A stretch of 64,000 bases of DNA from Algoriphagus faecimaris (GTDB taxonomy: Bacteria; Bacteroidota; Bacteroidia; Cytophagales; Cyclobacteriaceae). The stretch lies in the NCBI RefSeq assembly GCF_900101705.1, contig NZ_FNAC01000021.1, positions 1 through 64,000 on the forward strand. The letters run 5' to 3'. Below the pieces are notes generated by a model. That model ran no database searches. It was not told where the DNA came from and saw only the letters and a list, made by a program, of their open reading frames with translations. Positions 35,774-43,991 of this stretch are shown here, in pieces (position 1 is the stretch's first letter; the number at the start of each line of letters is the position of its first letter). The position numbers and the translations under genes were made by a program.

Positions 35774-36646
35774 TTACAGAAATCCCATGCTGAGCGTACC
35801 CACTAACATCAAAAGCTTAGCAAAAGTACTGAGTTGACTGAAATGAGATTTGCGGTCGGCAACATAGACTTTTCTCATAAACCACAGGAAAAACAAGCCT
35901 AAACCACCAAAATAGTAGAAGAGCTCCGGTTTATTGATTTCGAAAGTGATAATTAAAATAGCTGAAACAAAACAGATCGCAACCACAAATACGACTTGCT
36001 TGGTTTTACGAAATCCGATGACAATGGGTAGGGTTCTGCAGCCGTGTTTACGATCTCCGTCCCGGTCTTCGATGTCTTTGATGATTTCGCGGATGAGGTT
36101 GAGGAAAAAGGCGAAAATGGCATAAGTAATCACCAAAAGCTCATTTTTTTGATAATACATAGCGACTAGGTAGACAGATAATCCCGTCAAAAAGGCTACG
36201 CTGAGATTCCCGATAAAGGGCTCCCTTTTGAGGCGATTGCTGTAGAGCCAAAGCAAAAATGCGGCAAAGAAATTGACCATAGCGATTCTAGGAGCAACTA
36301 AATAGCCTAGTCCGATCGCCGAGAAATTGAGGATTGTATGAAGAAAAATCACCACTCTACGCTTGATTCCTTTTCCGATGATGACCTCTTCGGGACGGTT
36401 GACATAGTCAATTTTGACATCGTAATAGTCGTTGATCATATAGCCGGCGGCTGTGATCATGACGGTGGAAAGCACCAATAAATAAAGTCGAAAATCTTCA
36501 AGTACGGGGACTCCTCCCCGACTGGTTTCGATCAAAAAGAAAGCAGTCATCAGTTGCGTAAACGCCACTAAAAGTAAATTAACCGGACGGCTAATCCGGA
36601 ATAATCCACTCAGGGATATGGTTCGCGCTTGATTTGGTTGACTCAT
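35774..36646 (-). CDS. UbiA-family prenyltransferase, geranylgeranylglycerol-phosphate transferase-like
   Basis: 290 residues with eight or nine hydrophobic helices. The first Asp-rich prenyl-diphosphate motif is NDYYDVKIDYVNRPEE and the second is DIEDRDGDRKHGCRTLP, as in UbiA enzymes. The best resemblance is to the Bacteroidota proteins annotated as geranylgeranylglycerol-phosphate geranylgeranyltransferase, an archaeal-lipid enzyme. The in vivo substrate in these bacteria is uncertain; a quinone or other isoprenoid ether is possible. No lipid-pathway neighbour. Stands alone between proB and the divergent oxidoreductase gene. Confidence 0.83.
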   Translation of the reverse strand: MSQPNQARTISLSGLFRISRPVNLLLVAFTQLMTAFFLIETSRGGVPVLEDFRLYLLVLSTVMITAAGYMINDYYDVKIDYVNRPEEVIIGKGIKRRVVIFLHTILNFSAIGLGYLVAPRIAMVNFFAAFLLWLYSNRLKREPFIGNLSVAFLTGLSVYLVAMYYQKNELLVITYAIFAFFLNLIREIIKDIEDRDGDRKHGCRTLPIVIGFRKTKQVVFVVAICFVSAILIITFEINKPELFYYFGGLGLFFLWFMRKVYVADRKSHFSQLSTFAKLLMLVGTLSMGFL

Positions 36647-36701
36647 GGATCAAAAATACGCCAAATGCGGGTATAATATTGATTTCTTTGAAATACTCTC
36701 A

Positions 36702-36717
36702 AAAATCGATTCCGTAA
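36702..36717. promoter_or_regulatory. Second copy of the 16-bp candidate operator
   Basis: AAAATCGATTCCGTAA, identical to 16182-16197, lies 66 bp before the ATG of the oxidoreductase gene at 36783, a spacing similar to that before the TRAP gene (58 bp). It may be a shared regulator site. Two copies only, so chance is not excluded. Confidence 0.35.
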
Positions 36718-36782
36718 TTTCTGTCCTGATTTTTGGATGAATTCATTATCTTGATAATCAAACCTTTCAAACCCAAAAAACA

Positions 36783-38159
36783 ATGAATTCAAAAGAAGCG
36801 CAATCACGAAGAGATTTTATAGCACTTTCTGGAAGCCTTTTGGCAGGTAGTTTTTTTATCCACCCTGTGGCTGAAGCACTTTCTATTTTTAATAAACCTG
36901 GAGAAAAAATGAAAGTTGCCTTGATCGGAACGGGAATTCGTGGGACGACCATGTTTGGAAGGGATGTAGTGCGGGAGTATTCCGAGCAAGTGGAGTTTGT
37001 GGGATTAGCGGATACCAATGCGGGTAGGTTGAATTATGCTAAAGAATTTATCGGAGTAGACTGTCCACTATATGTTGATGGGCAGCAAATGATTCAGGAA
37101 TCTGGCGCAGATGTGCTGATCGTGACGACGATGGACAGTACGCATCATGAGTATATTATAGCAGGATTAAAGGCTGGAATGAACGTAATTTCAGAAAAGC
37201 CTATGACCACAGACGAAGTCAAGTGTCAAGCCATTTTGGATGCAGAGCGGGAAAGTGAAAAAAAGCTCATTGTGACTTTTAACTATCGTTACTCTCCTCA
37301 TCGGCAGCGATTGTATGAACTTTTGAGAGCGGGAGAAATCGGGGAATTGACCTCAGTGGATTTTCACTGGTATCTCGATGTCTATCATGGAGCGGATTAT
37401 TTTCGTCGCTGGCATCGCAAAAAAGAGTATGGAGGTACGCTTTTAGTCCATAAATCCACGCATCATTTTGACTTGCTCAATTGGTGGATTGATTCCGATC
37501 CAGAGGAGGTTTTTGCGCATGGTAAACTTGAGTTTTATGGGAAAAATGGACCTTTTCGAGCCACTAATTGCAGGGAATGTTCTCATACCTCTTCTTGTGA
37601 TTTCTTCTGGGATATTACCAAAAACGAGCACTTGAGAAAACTCTATGTAGACAATCGGGAATACGATGGCTACGATCGAGATGGCTGTGTTTTTCGTGAG
37701 GATGTGGATATCTACGATAAAATGGCCGTGCAAATAAAGTATAAAAATGATGTACAGGTGAGTTATTCTTTGACTACTTATTCGCCTTATGAAGGATATA
37801 GGATAGCTTTCAATGGAACCAAGGGCCGACTAGAAGCCTGGATCAAGGAGCGCCAACCCTGGGAGGAAGCTAGGGAAGATGTAATTCACCTGACTAAGAA
37901 TTTTGGAAAACGGGAGGAGATCGTTATTCCGCATGGCGGAGGAGGACATGGTGGGGGAGATACCCGGCTAAAGGACAAGCTCTTTAAGGACCCTGAGATG
38001 GCAGATCCCTGGCGTCAATCTGCAGGAAGTCGAGATGGCGCCATGTCGATTTTGGTTGGAATAGCAGCCCGCAACAGTATCGAGCAAGGAAAGAAGATTA
38101 AAATAGCTGATTTGACAGATATCGAATTGAAGGATAGGGGAAGAGGAAAGGCCGTTTAA
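36783..38159 (+). CDS. Exported Gfo/Idh/MocA-family oxidoreductase
   Basis: 458 residues. It opens with a twin-arginine signal (SRRDFIALSG) followed by a hydrophobic run. The Rossmann domain reads MKVALIGTGIRGTTMFG, with EKPMTTDEVKCQ holding the conserved EKP lysine. The C-terminal domain has a Cys cluster CRECSHTSSC and a His/Gly-rich GGGGHGGGD loop. Members of this family oxidise or reduce sugars and cyclitols with tightly bound NAD(P); periplasmic Tat-exported forms are frequent in Bacteroidota glycan gene sets. Substrate unknown. Preceded by the 16-bp motif shared with the hexuronate region. Confidence 0.87.
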   Translation: MNSKEAQSRRDFIALSGSLLAGSFFIHPVAEALSIFNKPGEKMKVALIGTGIRGTTMFGRDVVREYSEQVEFVGLADTNAGRLNYAKEFIGVDCPLYVDGQQMIQESGADVLIVTTMDSTHHEYIIAGLKAGMNVISEKPMTTDEVKCQAILDAERESEKKLIVTFNYRYSPHRQRLYELLRAGEIGELTSVDFHWYLDVYHGADYFRRWHRKKEYGGTLLVHKSTHHFDLLNWWIDSDPEEVFAHGKLEFYGKNGPFRATNCRECSHTSSCDFFWDITKNEHLRKLYVDNREYDGYDRDGCVFREDVDIYDKMAVQIKYKNDVQVSYSLTTYSPYEGYRIAFNGTKGRLEAWIKERQPWEEAREDVIHLTKNFGKREEIVIPHGGGGHGGGDTRLKDKLFKDPEMADPWRQSAGSRDGAMSILVGIAARNSIEQGKKIKIADLTDIELKDRGRGKAV

Positions 38160-38224
38160 ATATAATTGCTTCAGAAAGGTGTAAAGGAGAAAGTTGATAG
38201 CTACGTAAATTAATCAAGCATTTA

Positions 38225-39178
38225 TTACAGTTCAAACTGGACACTTCCCTGCCTTTCCCTATTAACCCGAAGCTGCAATACATCTGGCCGGGAATAATGT
38301 CCCACAGGATCAAAGTTCTGACGCTCTTCCAGGACTCGGTTGAAATCTAGGGTTTCTATCAAGAGTCCTTCTTGCTCAGCAACTGGCTCCAAAATCCACT
38401 TGCCATCCGGACCCGCGATGCAGCTGCCTCCGTTCCCCAATAGCTCTGGGGATTCCTTTAAAATATACTCCAAATGTGGTGTGTCTGCTGGGAAATCAGA
38501 CTTTCGCATTAAGCTGGAAACAGAAATCACAAATGACCGACTCTCTTGAGCAATCATCCGGGTGATCAGCTCGGTATTTCTAACTGCTCCGGGCCAAACT
38601 GCGATGTGGAGGTTTTCACCCAAGCCATAAAGTGCCGTGCGGGCAAGTGGCATCCAGTTTTCCCAGCAATTTAAACCTCCTAGAATAAAGGCTTTGAGTG
38701 GATGAACTTGTAGGCCATTACCGTCACCTGGCGCCCAAACTAATCGCTCGTCGTAAGTAGGCTGTAGTTTGCGGTGGACCGACTGAATCTCTCCTTTTGG
38801 ATCGATATAAACTAAGGTGCAGTACAAACTATGTCCGCCACGATCGGTAGGTCGCTCGATGATCCCGAGGTAGATGGCGATACTTTTTTCTTTGGCGAGC
38901 TGCTGGATTTCTTTCAGGTCTCCTTTTTCGATCTGTATGGCCTGACTGGCATAGTGGGCAAAAATCTCTTTTTGGATGGGTTCGTCCCAAGCGCTGGCAT
39001 GTGTGATAGAAAGCCACCAAGGATAACCTGGAACAAAGCCTTCCCCAAATATCACCAATTCTGCCCCTTTTGCTGCCGCCTCAGTGATACGCTCTTTGGC
39101 CAGTTGCAAAGTGGCTTTCTTATTGGCCCATACAGATGGGATTTGGGCAAGAGCTACCGTTAATTGGTTTGGGTTCAT
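38225..39178 (-). CDS. Nitrilase-type carbon-nitrogen hydrolase
   Basis: 317 residues from the ATG at 39178, which opens MNPNQLTVALAQIPSVWANK; the frame beyond adds a non-homologous leader. The catalytic triad is visible: Glu in VIFGEGFVPGYPWWL, Lys in HRKLQPTYDERLVW, Cys in LGGLNCWENWMPLAR. These sequences match true nitrilases (nitrile to acid and ammonia) better than amidases. Cytosolic. Monocistronic, divergent from the xylanase gene. Confidence 0.88.
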   Translation of the reverse strand: MNPNQLTVALAQIPSVWANKKATLQLAKERITEAAAKGAELVIFGEGFVPGYPWWLSITHASAWDEPIQKEIFAHYASQAIQIEKGDLKEIQQLAKEKSIAIYLGIIERPTDRGGHSLYCTLVYIDPKGEIQSVHRKLQPTYDERLVWAPGDGNGLQVHPLKAFILGGLNCWENWMPLARTALYGLGENLHIAVWPGAVRNTELITRMIAQESRSFVISVSSLMRKSDFPADTPHLEYILKESPELLGNGGSCIAGPDGKWILEPVAEQEGLLIETLDFNRVLEERQNFDPVGHYSRPDVLQLRVNRERQGSVQFEL

Positions 39179-39298
39179 GAGAGAATTGGGTTTCAAGGGT
39201 GGATTGATGCTCAAATTAAGTAAAGGTCCTTTAATCAAAAAATATAGGGAATAAAGCCATGTCTTTTTATCTTTATTCAAACCTATAAAATCCTAAAA

Positions 39299-40408
39299 AT
39301 GAACCATTCTAGATTTTTAATCGCCTTTATATTCCTAGGTGCAGTTGCCTTCCAAGCTCCTAGGGAGCAGGGACTAAAGGATGAATTTCAATCTGATTTT
39401 TTTATCGGAGCGGCAGTCAATGCACGGCAAGTCGATGGGAGTATGGCTTCAGCTGATTCTCTGCTAGGTCTTCATTTTAACTCCCTTACTTCCGAAAATG
39501 GACTCAAGTGGATTAATGTGCATCCTCAGGAGGAGGAATTTGCCTTTGAGTTCGGGGATAATTATGTGAAAAAAGGGGAGGAAATGGGAGCGTTTATTGT
39601 CGGGCATACCTTGGTCTGGCATCAGCAGGTACCGGATTGGGTGTTTAGGAATCAGGAAGGAACTTTCCTTTCCAAGGAGGCACTAAAAGCACGAATGGAA
39701 AGTCATATCCAAGAGGTGGTCGGTAGATACAAAGGCCAAATCGACGGTTGGGATGTGGTCAATGAGGCCTTTGAAGATGACGGGAGCTGGCGCAAAACGC
39801 ATTGGTACTTACTCATGGGGGAAGAATATATCTCTCATGCTTTTAAAAAAGCTTATGCTGTGGATCCACAAGCTGAATTATATTATAATGACTACAATGT
39901 ATGGAAACCAGAAAAACGAAAAGCCATACTCAATATGGCTCAAATGCTCAGAAGTCAGGGGATCCGGATTGACGGGATCGGGATGCAGGGACATTATCGA
40001 TTGGACTTTCCAAGCCTTGATCAGATCGAAGCAGCCATCGAGGAAATCCATCAGGCGGGATTTCAGGTCATGATTACGGAGCTCGATGTGGATGTGTTGC
40101 CGCGACCTAGTGATTTTGAGGGGGCGGATTTGGAAATTTCCTATGCGGATTCTCCTGGGTGGAACTCCTATGTGGATGCCTTACCTGCAGAGATAGAGGA
40201 CCAATTAGTCAGCCGATACGCCTCCCTATTTAAGCTATTCAAAAAGCATTCGGACAAAATCAGCAGGGTCACTTTTTGGGGTTTGCATGATGGTAGCACT
40301 TGGTTGAATAATTGGCCTGTTAGGGGAAGGACAAATTATCCTTTACTTTTTGATCGCGAGATGCTGTTGAAGAAGGGCTTTTTAGAAAAGATGCAAGAAG
40401 AGCACTAA
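39299..40408 (+). CDS. Exported GH10 endo-1,4-beta-xylanase
   Basis: 369 residues with an N-terminal signal peptide (about 1-20). The GH10 barrel shows the acid/base Glu in DGWDVVNEAFED, the nucleophile Glu in VMITELDVDVLPRP, and VGHTLVWHQQVPDWVF, all diagnostic. It cuts beta-1,4-xylan backbones outside the cytoplasm. No SusC/SusD pair or sorting domain is present, so it is not part of a classic polysaccharide utilisation locus. Confidence 0.94.
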   Translation: MNHSRFLIAFIFLGAVAFQAPREQGLKDEFQSDFFIGAAVNARQVDGSMASADSLLGLHFNSLTSENGLKWINVHPQEEEFAFEFGDNYVKKGEEMGAFIVGHTLVWHQQVPDWVFRNQEGTFLSKEALKARMESHIQEVVGRYKGQIDGWDVVNEAFEDDGSWRKTHWYLLMGEEYISHAFKKAYAVDPQAELYYNDYNVWKPEKRKAILNMAQMLRSQGIRIDGIGMQGHYRLDFPSLDQIEAAIEEIHQAGFQVMITELDVDVLPRPSDFEGADLEISYADSPGWNSYVDALPAEIEDQLVSRYASLFKLFKKHSDKISRVTFWGLHDGSTWLNNWPVRGRTNYPLLFDREMLLKKGFLEKMQEEH

Positions 40409-40438
40409 AAAAGCGACCCAGATTTTGGATCGCCTTTT
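40408..40438. terminator. Bidirectional terminator between xylanase and ROK genes
   Basis: AAAAAGCGA..CC pairs imperfectly with GG..TCGCCTTTTT over a short loop, with A and T runs at both sides. The two genes converge here. Confidence 0.6.
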
Positions 40439-40463
40439 TGAATCTACTAAACCAACTTTATTC

Positions 40464-41324
40464 TTAACTATTAACTGTTTCTTCTTCGATTTCAACAAGG
40501 GCTACAGCACCGTGAATAGCCGTTTCGTCAAGTTCTGAGATCAATATTTTAAAATTTTCCAACACGGTTGGATAGCCAAAAGTGGAAAGATTTTTATAAA
40601 GAGCTCCCTTAAATAGTGGGAAGGTCTTCCGGATCGATCCGCCTAGAATAATGGCCTCTGGCGCAATCGTGTAGAGAATATGCTTGAAGAGCTCTCCCAG
40701 GTGATGTCCAAATTCGTCAAAAGCTTTTTGAGCATAGACATCCCCTGCGAGGGCTTTTTTTGCTAGGGATTTAGGTTTGCTTTGATAATAGTTTAGGAAG
40801 AATTTACCACTGCAATAATGCTCAAAATTGTGACCTAAGTAGGGTACACTGCACCATTCTCCAGCGGCTGAGTTTACCCCAGAATAGAGGTGTCCATTGA
40901 TGACTATTCCCCCGCCAAGCCCCGTACCTAAGGTGATTCCGATGAGATTTTTGAATTTTCGTCCTACCCCAAACTTATGAACTCCAAGTGCAAAGCAATT
41001 CGCGTCATTGTTGATAAATACAGGTTTCGCAAATCGCTCTTTAAGAAATTTTCCCAGCTCTACATGTTGGAAGGCAGGGATATTTGAAAGGCCTAAAACG
41101 ATGCCTTCTTCCACATTGACCAATCCAGGAATACCCACACCAATGCCGGCAAGATCATAGTCTAGGTAAGACTCGATAAAAATGGCTATCGTTTCTAGAA
41201 TATGTTCCTTGTCTTCATGGGCCGGGGTAGGAATAGACCGGATATCCTCCAAATGGCCTTTGATGAGTACTCCGCCTTTGATGCCGGTACCACCGATGTC
41301 AATTCCCAAAATGGCCTTTTCCAT
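40464..41324 (-). CDS. ROK-family sugar kinase lacking the zinc motif
   Basis: 286 residues. The ATP-binding start LGIDIGGTGIKGGVL and the sugar-binding Asp in FINNDANCFALG and Glu-rich AAGEW are present. The usual ROK zinc motif CxCGxxGCxE is replaced by GHNFEHYCSGKFF, as in polyphosphate glucokinase-type members. So it may use polyphosphate or ATP to phosphorylate glucose or an amino sugar. It lies downstream of the NagB/PIG-L fusion gene on the same strand (98-bp gap), suggesting work on glucosamine or glucose. The final substrate cannot be read. Confidence 0.85.
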   Translation of the reverse strand: MEKAILGIDIGGTGIKGGVLIKGHLEDIRSIPTPAHEDKEHILETIAIFIESYLDYDLAGIGVGIPGLVNVEEGIVLGLSNIPAFQHVELGKFLKERFAKPVFINNDANCFALGVHKFGVGRKFKNLIGITLGTGLGGGIVINGHLYSGVNSAAGEWCSVPYLGHNFEHYCSGKFFLNYYQSKPKSLAKKALAGDVYAQKAFDEFGHHLGELFKHILYTIAPEAIILGGSIRKTFPLFKGALYKNLSTFGYPTVLENFKILISELDETAIHGAVALVEIEEETVNS

Positions 41325-41422
41325 TCGCGTCGGTTAGGTTGGTTGTTGTTAAATAGGTTTGAGAGCAAAACCAAAAAACCTCAATTAAAGGTTTCCCGAT
41401 CTTTTGTAATCTTGTTTTTGCC

Positions 41423-43750
41423 TTAGAGCATTCCTTCTATAGATTTTTCTAATTCACGGGCTGTGGCCAAAAACTCATCTACATTCATGTCTCGGAAGAA
41501 AATCAAGCCATGACTAGAGCGAACTTTTGCGCGCTCATGAAGGTAGAAGTAGTTTTTACCTAGCAAAAGCTGAATATCATTTAATTGACCGACCCAAGTT
41601 CTCTTGGCTACTGTGCTAAACTTCCCATTGTGCGAATAACTTGGGAATGAAGCATTGACCTGGCTGAGATAGCAGTTGGCAAAGGAATCCTCCATCACTG
41701 ACATGTCTCCGAGTGAAACAGGGACGATGACATTGGCTTCATGGGGTTCAAATTTAAACCACACATTTCGATATCCTATGATTCGGAGTTTGCTCGTATC
41801 ATGTTCTTCACTCCACTTTCGGACTGCTTCGGCCGTCGCCTGCAATACTTTGTAATGGGTATCGGGTCCCGAACCTTCTGGATCCAGCGTTAAACTAATC
41901 TTTGTAGGTTTAATTTTTCTAAACATTTCCACGATCGGTTCCACATCTCTTTTTTTGTCAGGCTGCTCAGTAAAAATATCTCCTGTGTAAAAGCCCAATC
42001 GTAGGTGGTGCACATTTTTGACCTGTACTCCGAAGTGCGCCCAAACCAACTCCTCCTCAAACTCTCGGATCATACCTTTGAGCTTCTGGATTTTGGCAGG
42101 GTTTTTCTCACCATCATAGCTTCTTCGTAGGATACTGATCACATCGTTGATCGTCTCGCGAAGCTGGGTTTTGTTTTTGATTTCGTAGATGATCACCAAG
42201 GCCCGTACCACCCGGTGACAGAGTCCCCGCTTCCGTGCACCTGCATTTTCAGAGGCCACATTTGTCAGGTAATGATAGACGTCTTTGTCGGTTTTAAGAC
42301 CATAGCCTACGCTAAAGAAATCCTCGTAATTGACCATCTGGATTTTATTGTCATCCAGTAGCTTCTTGGTGTGCTGCAAGGTATCAATCACAAAGGTATT
42401 GGTGACTGCGGTAAAGCCAGAGGTCAAGACACTAAAATGGGCTTCGTTAGATGGCTCATTGAGTTGATTGGTGATATGGGGTAAAATCCCCAATGAAATA
42501 TCATCGTGATGGGGTCCTGTATGGAGCAGAACCTCATTTCGCTCGGGCTCCAAACCTTTGGCGAGTTTACTGTCTACGCTTTGGATGACTTGATTGACCG
42601 TCTCTTCGGAGAGATCGGGGATCAGTTTACAATAGCGATCTTTTTTTAAATCCTCTAGCTTCAGTCGATGCCCATATTTGTTGAGCTTCTTGCAAAGATC
42701 AATGACCGCCCGCTCGGTTTTTTCAAAGGACCACTCCCCCTTTTGATAGTAAGAGTCCATCGAATCGGTCAATTTTACCGCAGCGCCTTTAGTTAGGTAG
42801 AATCTACCATTTTTCAGTTTTTGTAGGACGGTGGCAGGATAGACATTGTTTAGAGAAGTCTCTAGGGAGTCTTTGACAATCCCTGCTTTGGCCTCTCCTG
42901 CAGCTATAATGATGGCTACTGCATCGGGATTGTACACGATAGTGTCAAGTCCTATGGTGATGACGAGTCGGTTGGCTGAAACTTCAATACCACCCAAATC
43001 ACCGGCAGCTACTGCCTGAGTTTCAAAATTTGTCTCAGTCAGGCGGGTCACAGAATAAATGTGTGAGCCTCGGGTGTTAAAAGCGATGTGACCATCAGGT
43101 CCGATTCCGCCAAGGAAAAAACCAATTCCGCCCAGATCACGGATTTTTTTCTCGTAATCGGCACACCATTGATCGATTTTGTAAATGGAGTCTTGTTGTA
43201 GTTTCTCCAGTTCATTTTGCGGCTCTCTGAATCTTAAGGATAAATCTACCTTCAAGTCAGGGAAAATCTCGCTGTAATGCTTGCCTTCGGCCAAAGGAAT
43301 TTCATCAGAATTGATCAGGATGGCTTTTTCCTTGGATAAGCCAAATCCCTGAATGTAAAACTTATTGACGTAGTCGAAGAAACTATTGTGCTGCTGAGAA
43401 GAAATTGGATAAAACTCATCAATCTGTACAAAAGTCAAGTCTTTGAGTACCGGTTTTTTGATTGACCCCATTCCGTATTTCTCCCGGATATCTTTTCCTT
43501 TTTTGCTATCCCAGTTTTCCAGTAGGTATTGCGTCCACTTGATGAAAAACTCGGGAGTCTTACCAGTAGGTAAGCTGATTACTCCCTCCGGATTGGCGGC
43601 AGCCCATTCTAGAAACCGACAGGCGGTCAGGAGTCCAAGCTTGGGAAAATTGTCCACCATAAGGTAGGGAATCTTGGTGCTGATTTTCTCAACGCCAGAT
43701 TCCTGAAGGAAATTATGTTCTACTTCCGAGAGCGGATACTTACTGAGCAT
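41423..43750 (-). CDS. nagB: Glucosamine-6-phosphate deaminase fused to a PIG-L-like domain
   Basis: 775 residues. The N-terminal half (about 20-330) is NagB: SLPTGKTPEFFIKW, FVQIDEFYPIS and GIGPDGHIAFNTRGS with the catalytic Asp and His. The second half (from about 405) has the PIG-L deacetylase zinc signature in HTGPHHDDISLGILPHI and a late TLDPEGSGPDTHYKVLQ. NagB converts GlcN6P to fructose-6P and ammonia; the PIG-L domain may deacetylate an N-acetyl sugar. Such two-domain NagB proteins are known in Bacteroidota. The ROK kinase follows. Confidence 0.9.
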   Translation of the reverse strand: MLSKYPLSEVEHNFLQESGVEKISTKIPYLMVDNFPKLGLLTACRFLEWAAANPEGVISLPTGKTPEFFIKWTQYLLENWDSKKGKDIREKYGMGSIKKPVLKDLTFVQIDEFYPISSQQHNSFFDYVNKFYIQGFGLSKEKAILINSDEIPLAEGKHYSEIFPDLKVDLSLRFREPQNELEKLQQDSIYKIDQWCADYEKKIRDLGGIGFFLGGIGPDGHIAFNTRGSHIYSVTRLTETNFETQAVAAGDLGGIEVSANRLVITIGLDTIVYNPDAVAIIIAAGEAKAGIVKDSLETSLNNVYPATVLQKLKNGRFYLTKGAAVKLTDSMDSYYQKGEWSFEKTERAVIDLCKKLNKYGHRLKLEDLKKDRYCKLIPDLSEETVNQVIQSVDSKLAKGLEPERNEVLLHTGPHHDDISLGILPHITNQLNEPSNEAHFSVLTSGFTAVTNTFVIDTLQHTKKLLDDNKIQMVNYEDFFSVGYGLKTDKDVYHYLTNVASENAGARKRGLCHRVVRALVIIYEIKNKTQLRETINDVISILRRSYDGEKNPAKIQKLKGMIREFEEELVWAHFGVQVKNVHHLRLGFYTGDIFTEQPDKKRDVEPIVEMFRKIKPTKISLTLDPEGSGPDTHYKVLQATAEAVRKWSEEHDTSKLRIIGYRNVWFKFEPHEANVIVPVSLGDMSVMEDSFANCYLSQVNASFPSYSHNGKFSTVAKRTWVGQLNDIQLLLGKNYFYLHERAKVRSSHGLIFFRDMNVDEFLATARELEKSIEGML

Positions 43751-43991
43751 ACTGGATCGACAGTTTAAGGTTTGTAAGATTTACTATTTTTTTGAGCATT
43801 TACCAAATAAAAAGAATCAAGCAATCGGTTAAAATCTAACATTTGACTTACAATAAGACTATTTGTAAAATTATCTATTGAAAACAACCTGCTTTTTTGC
43901 AATTTATTTGTTCTAACAAAATTAAAAAACTTTACGTAATAAAAAACAACTTTTATAAAAAATTTAATAAAGTACCGTCTATCTCTAAAAT

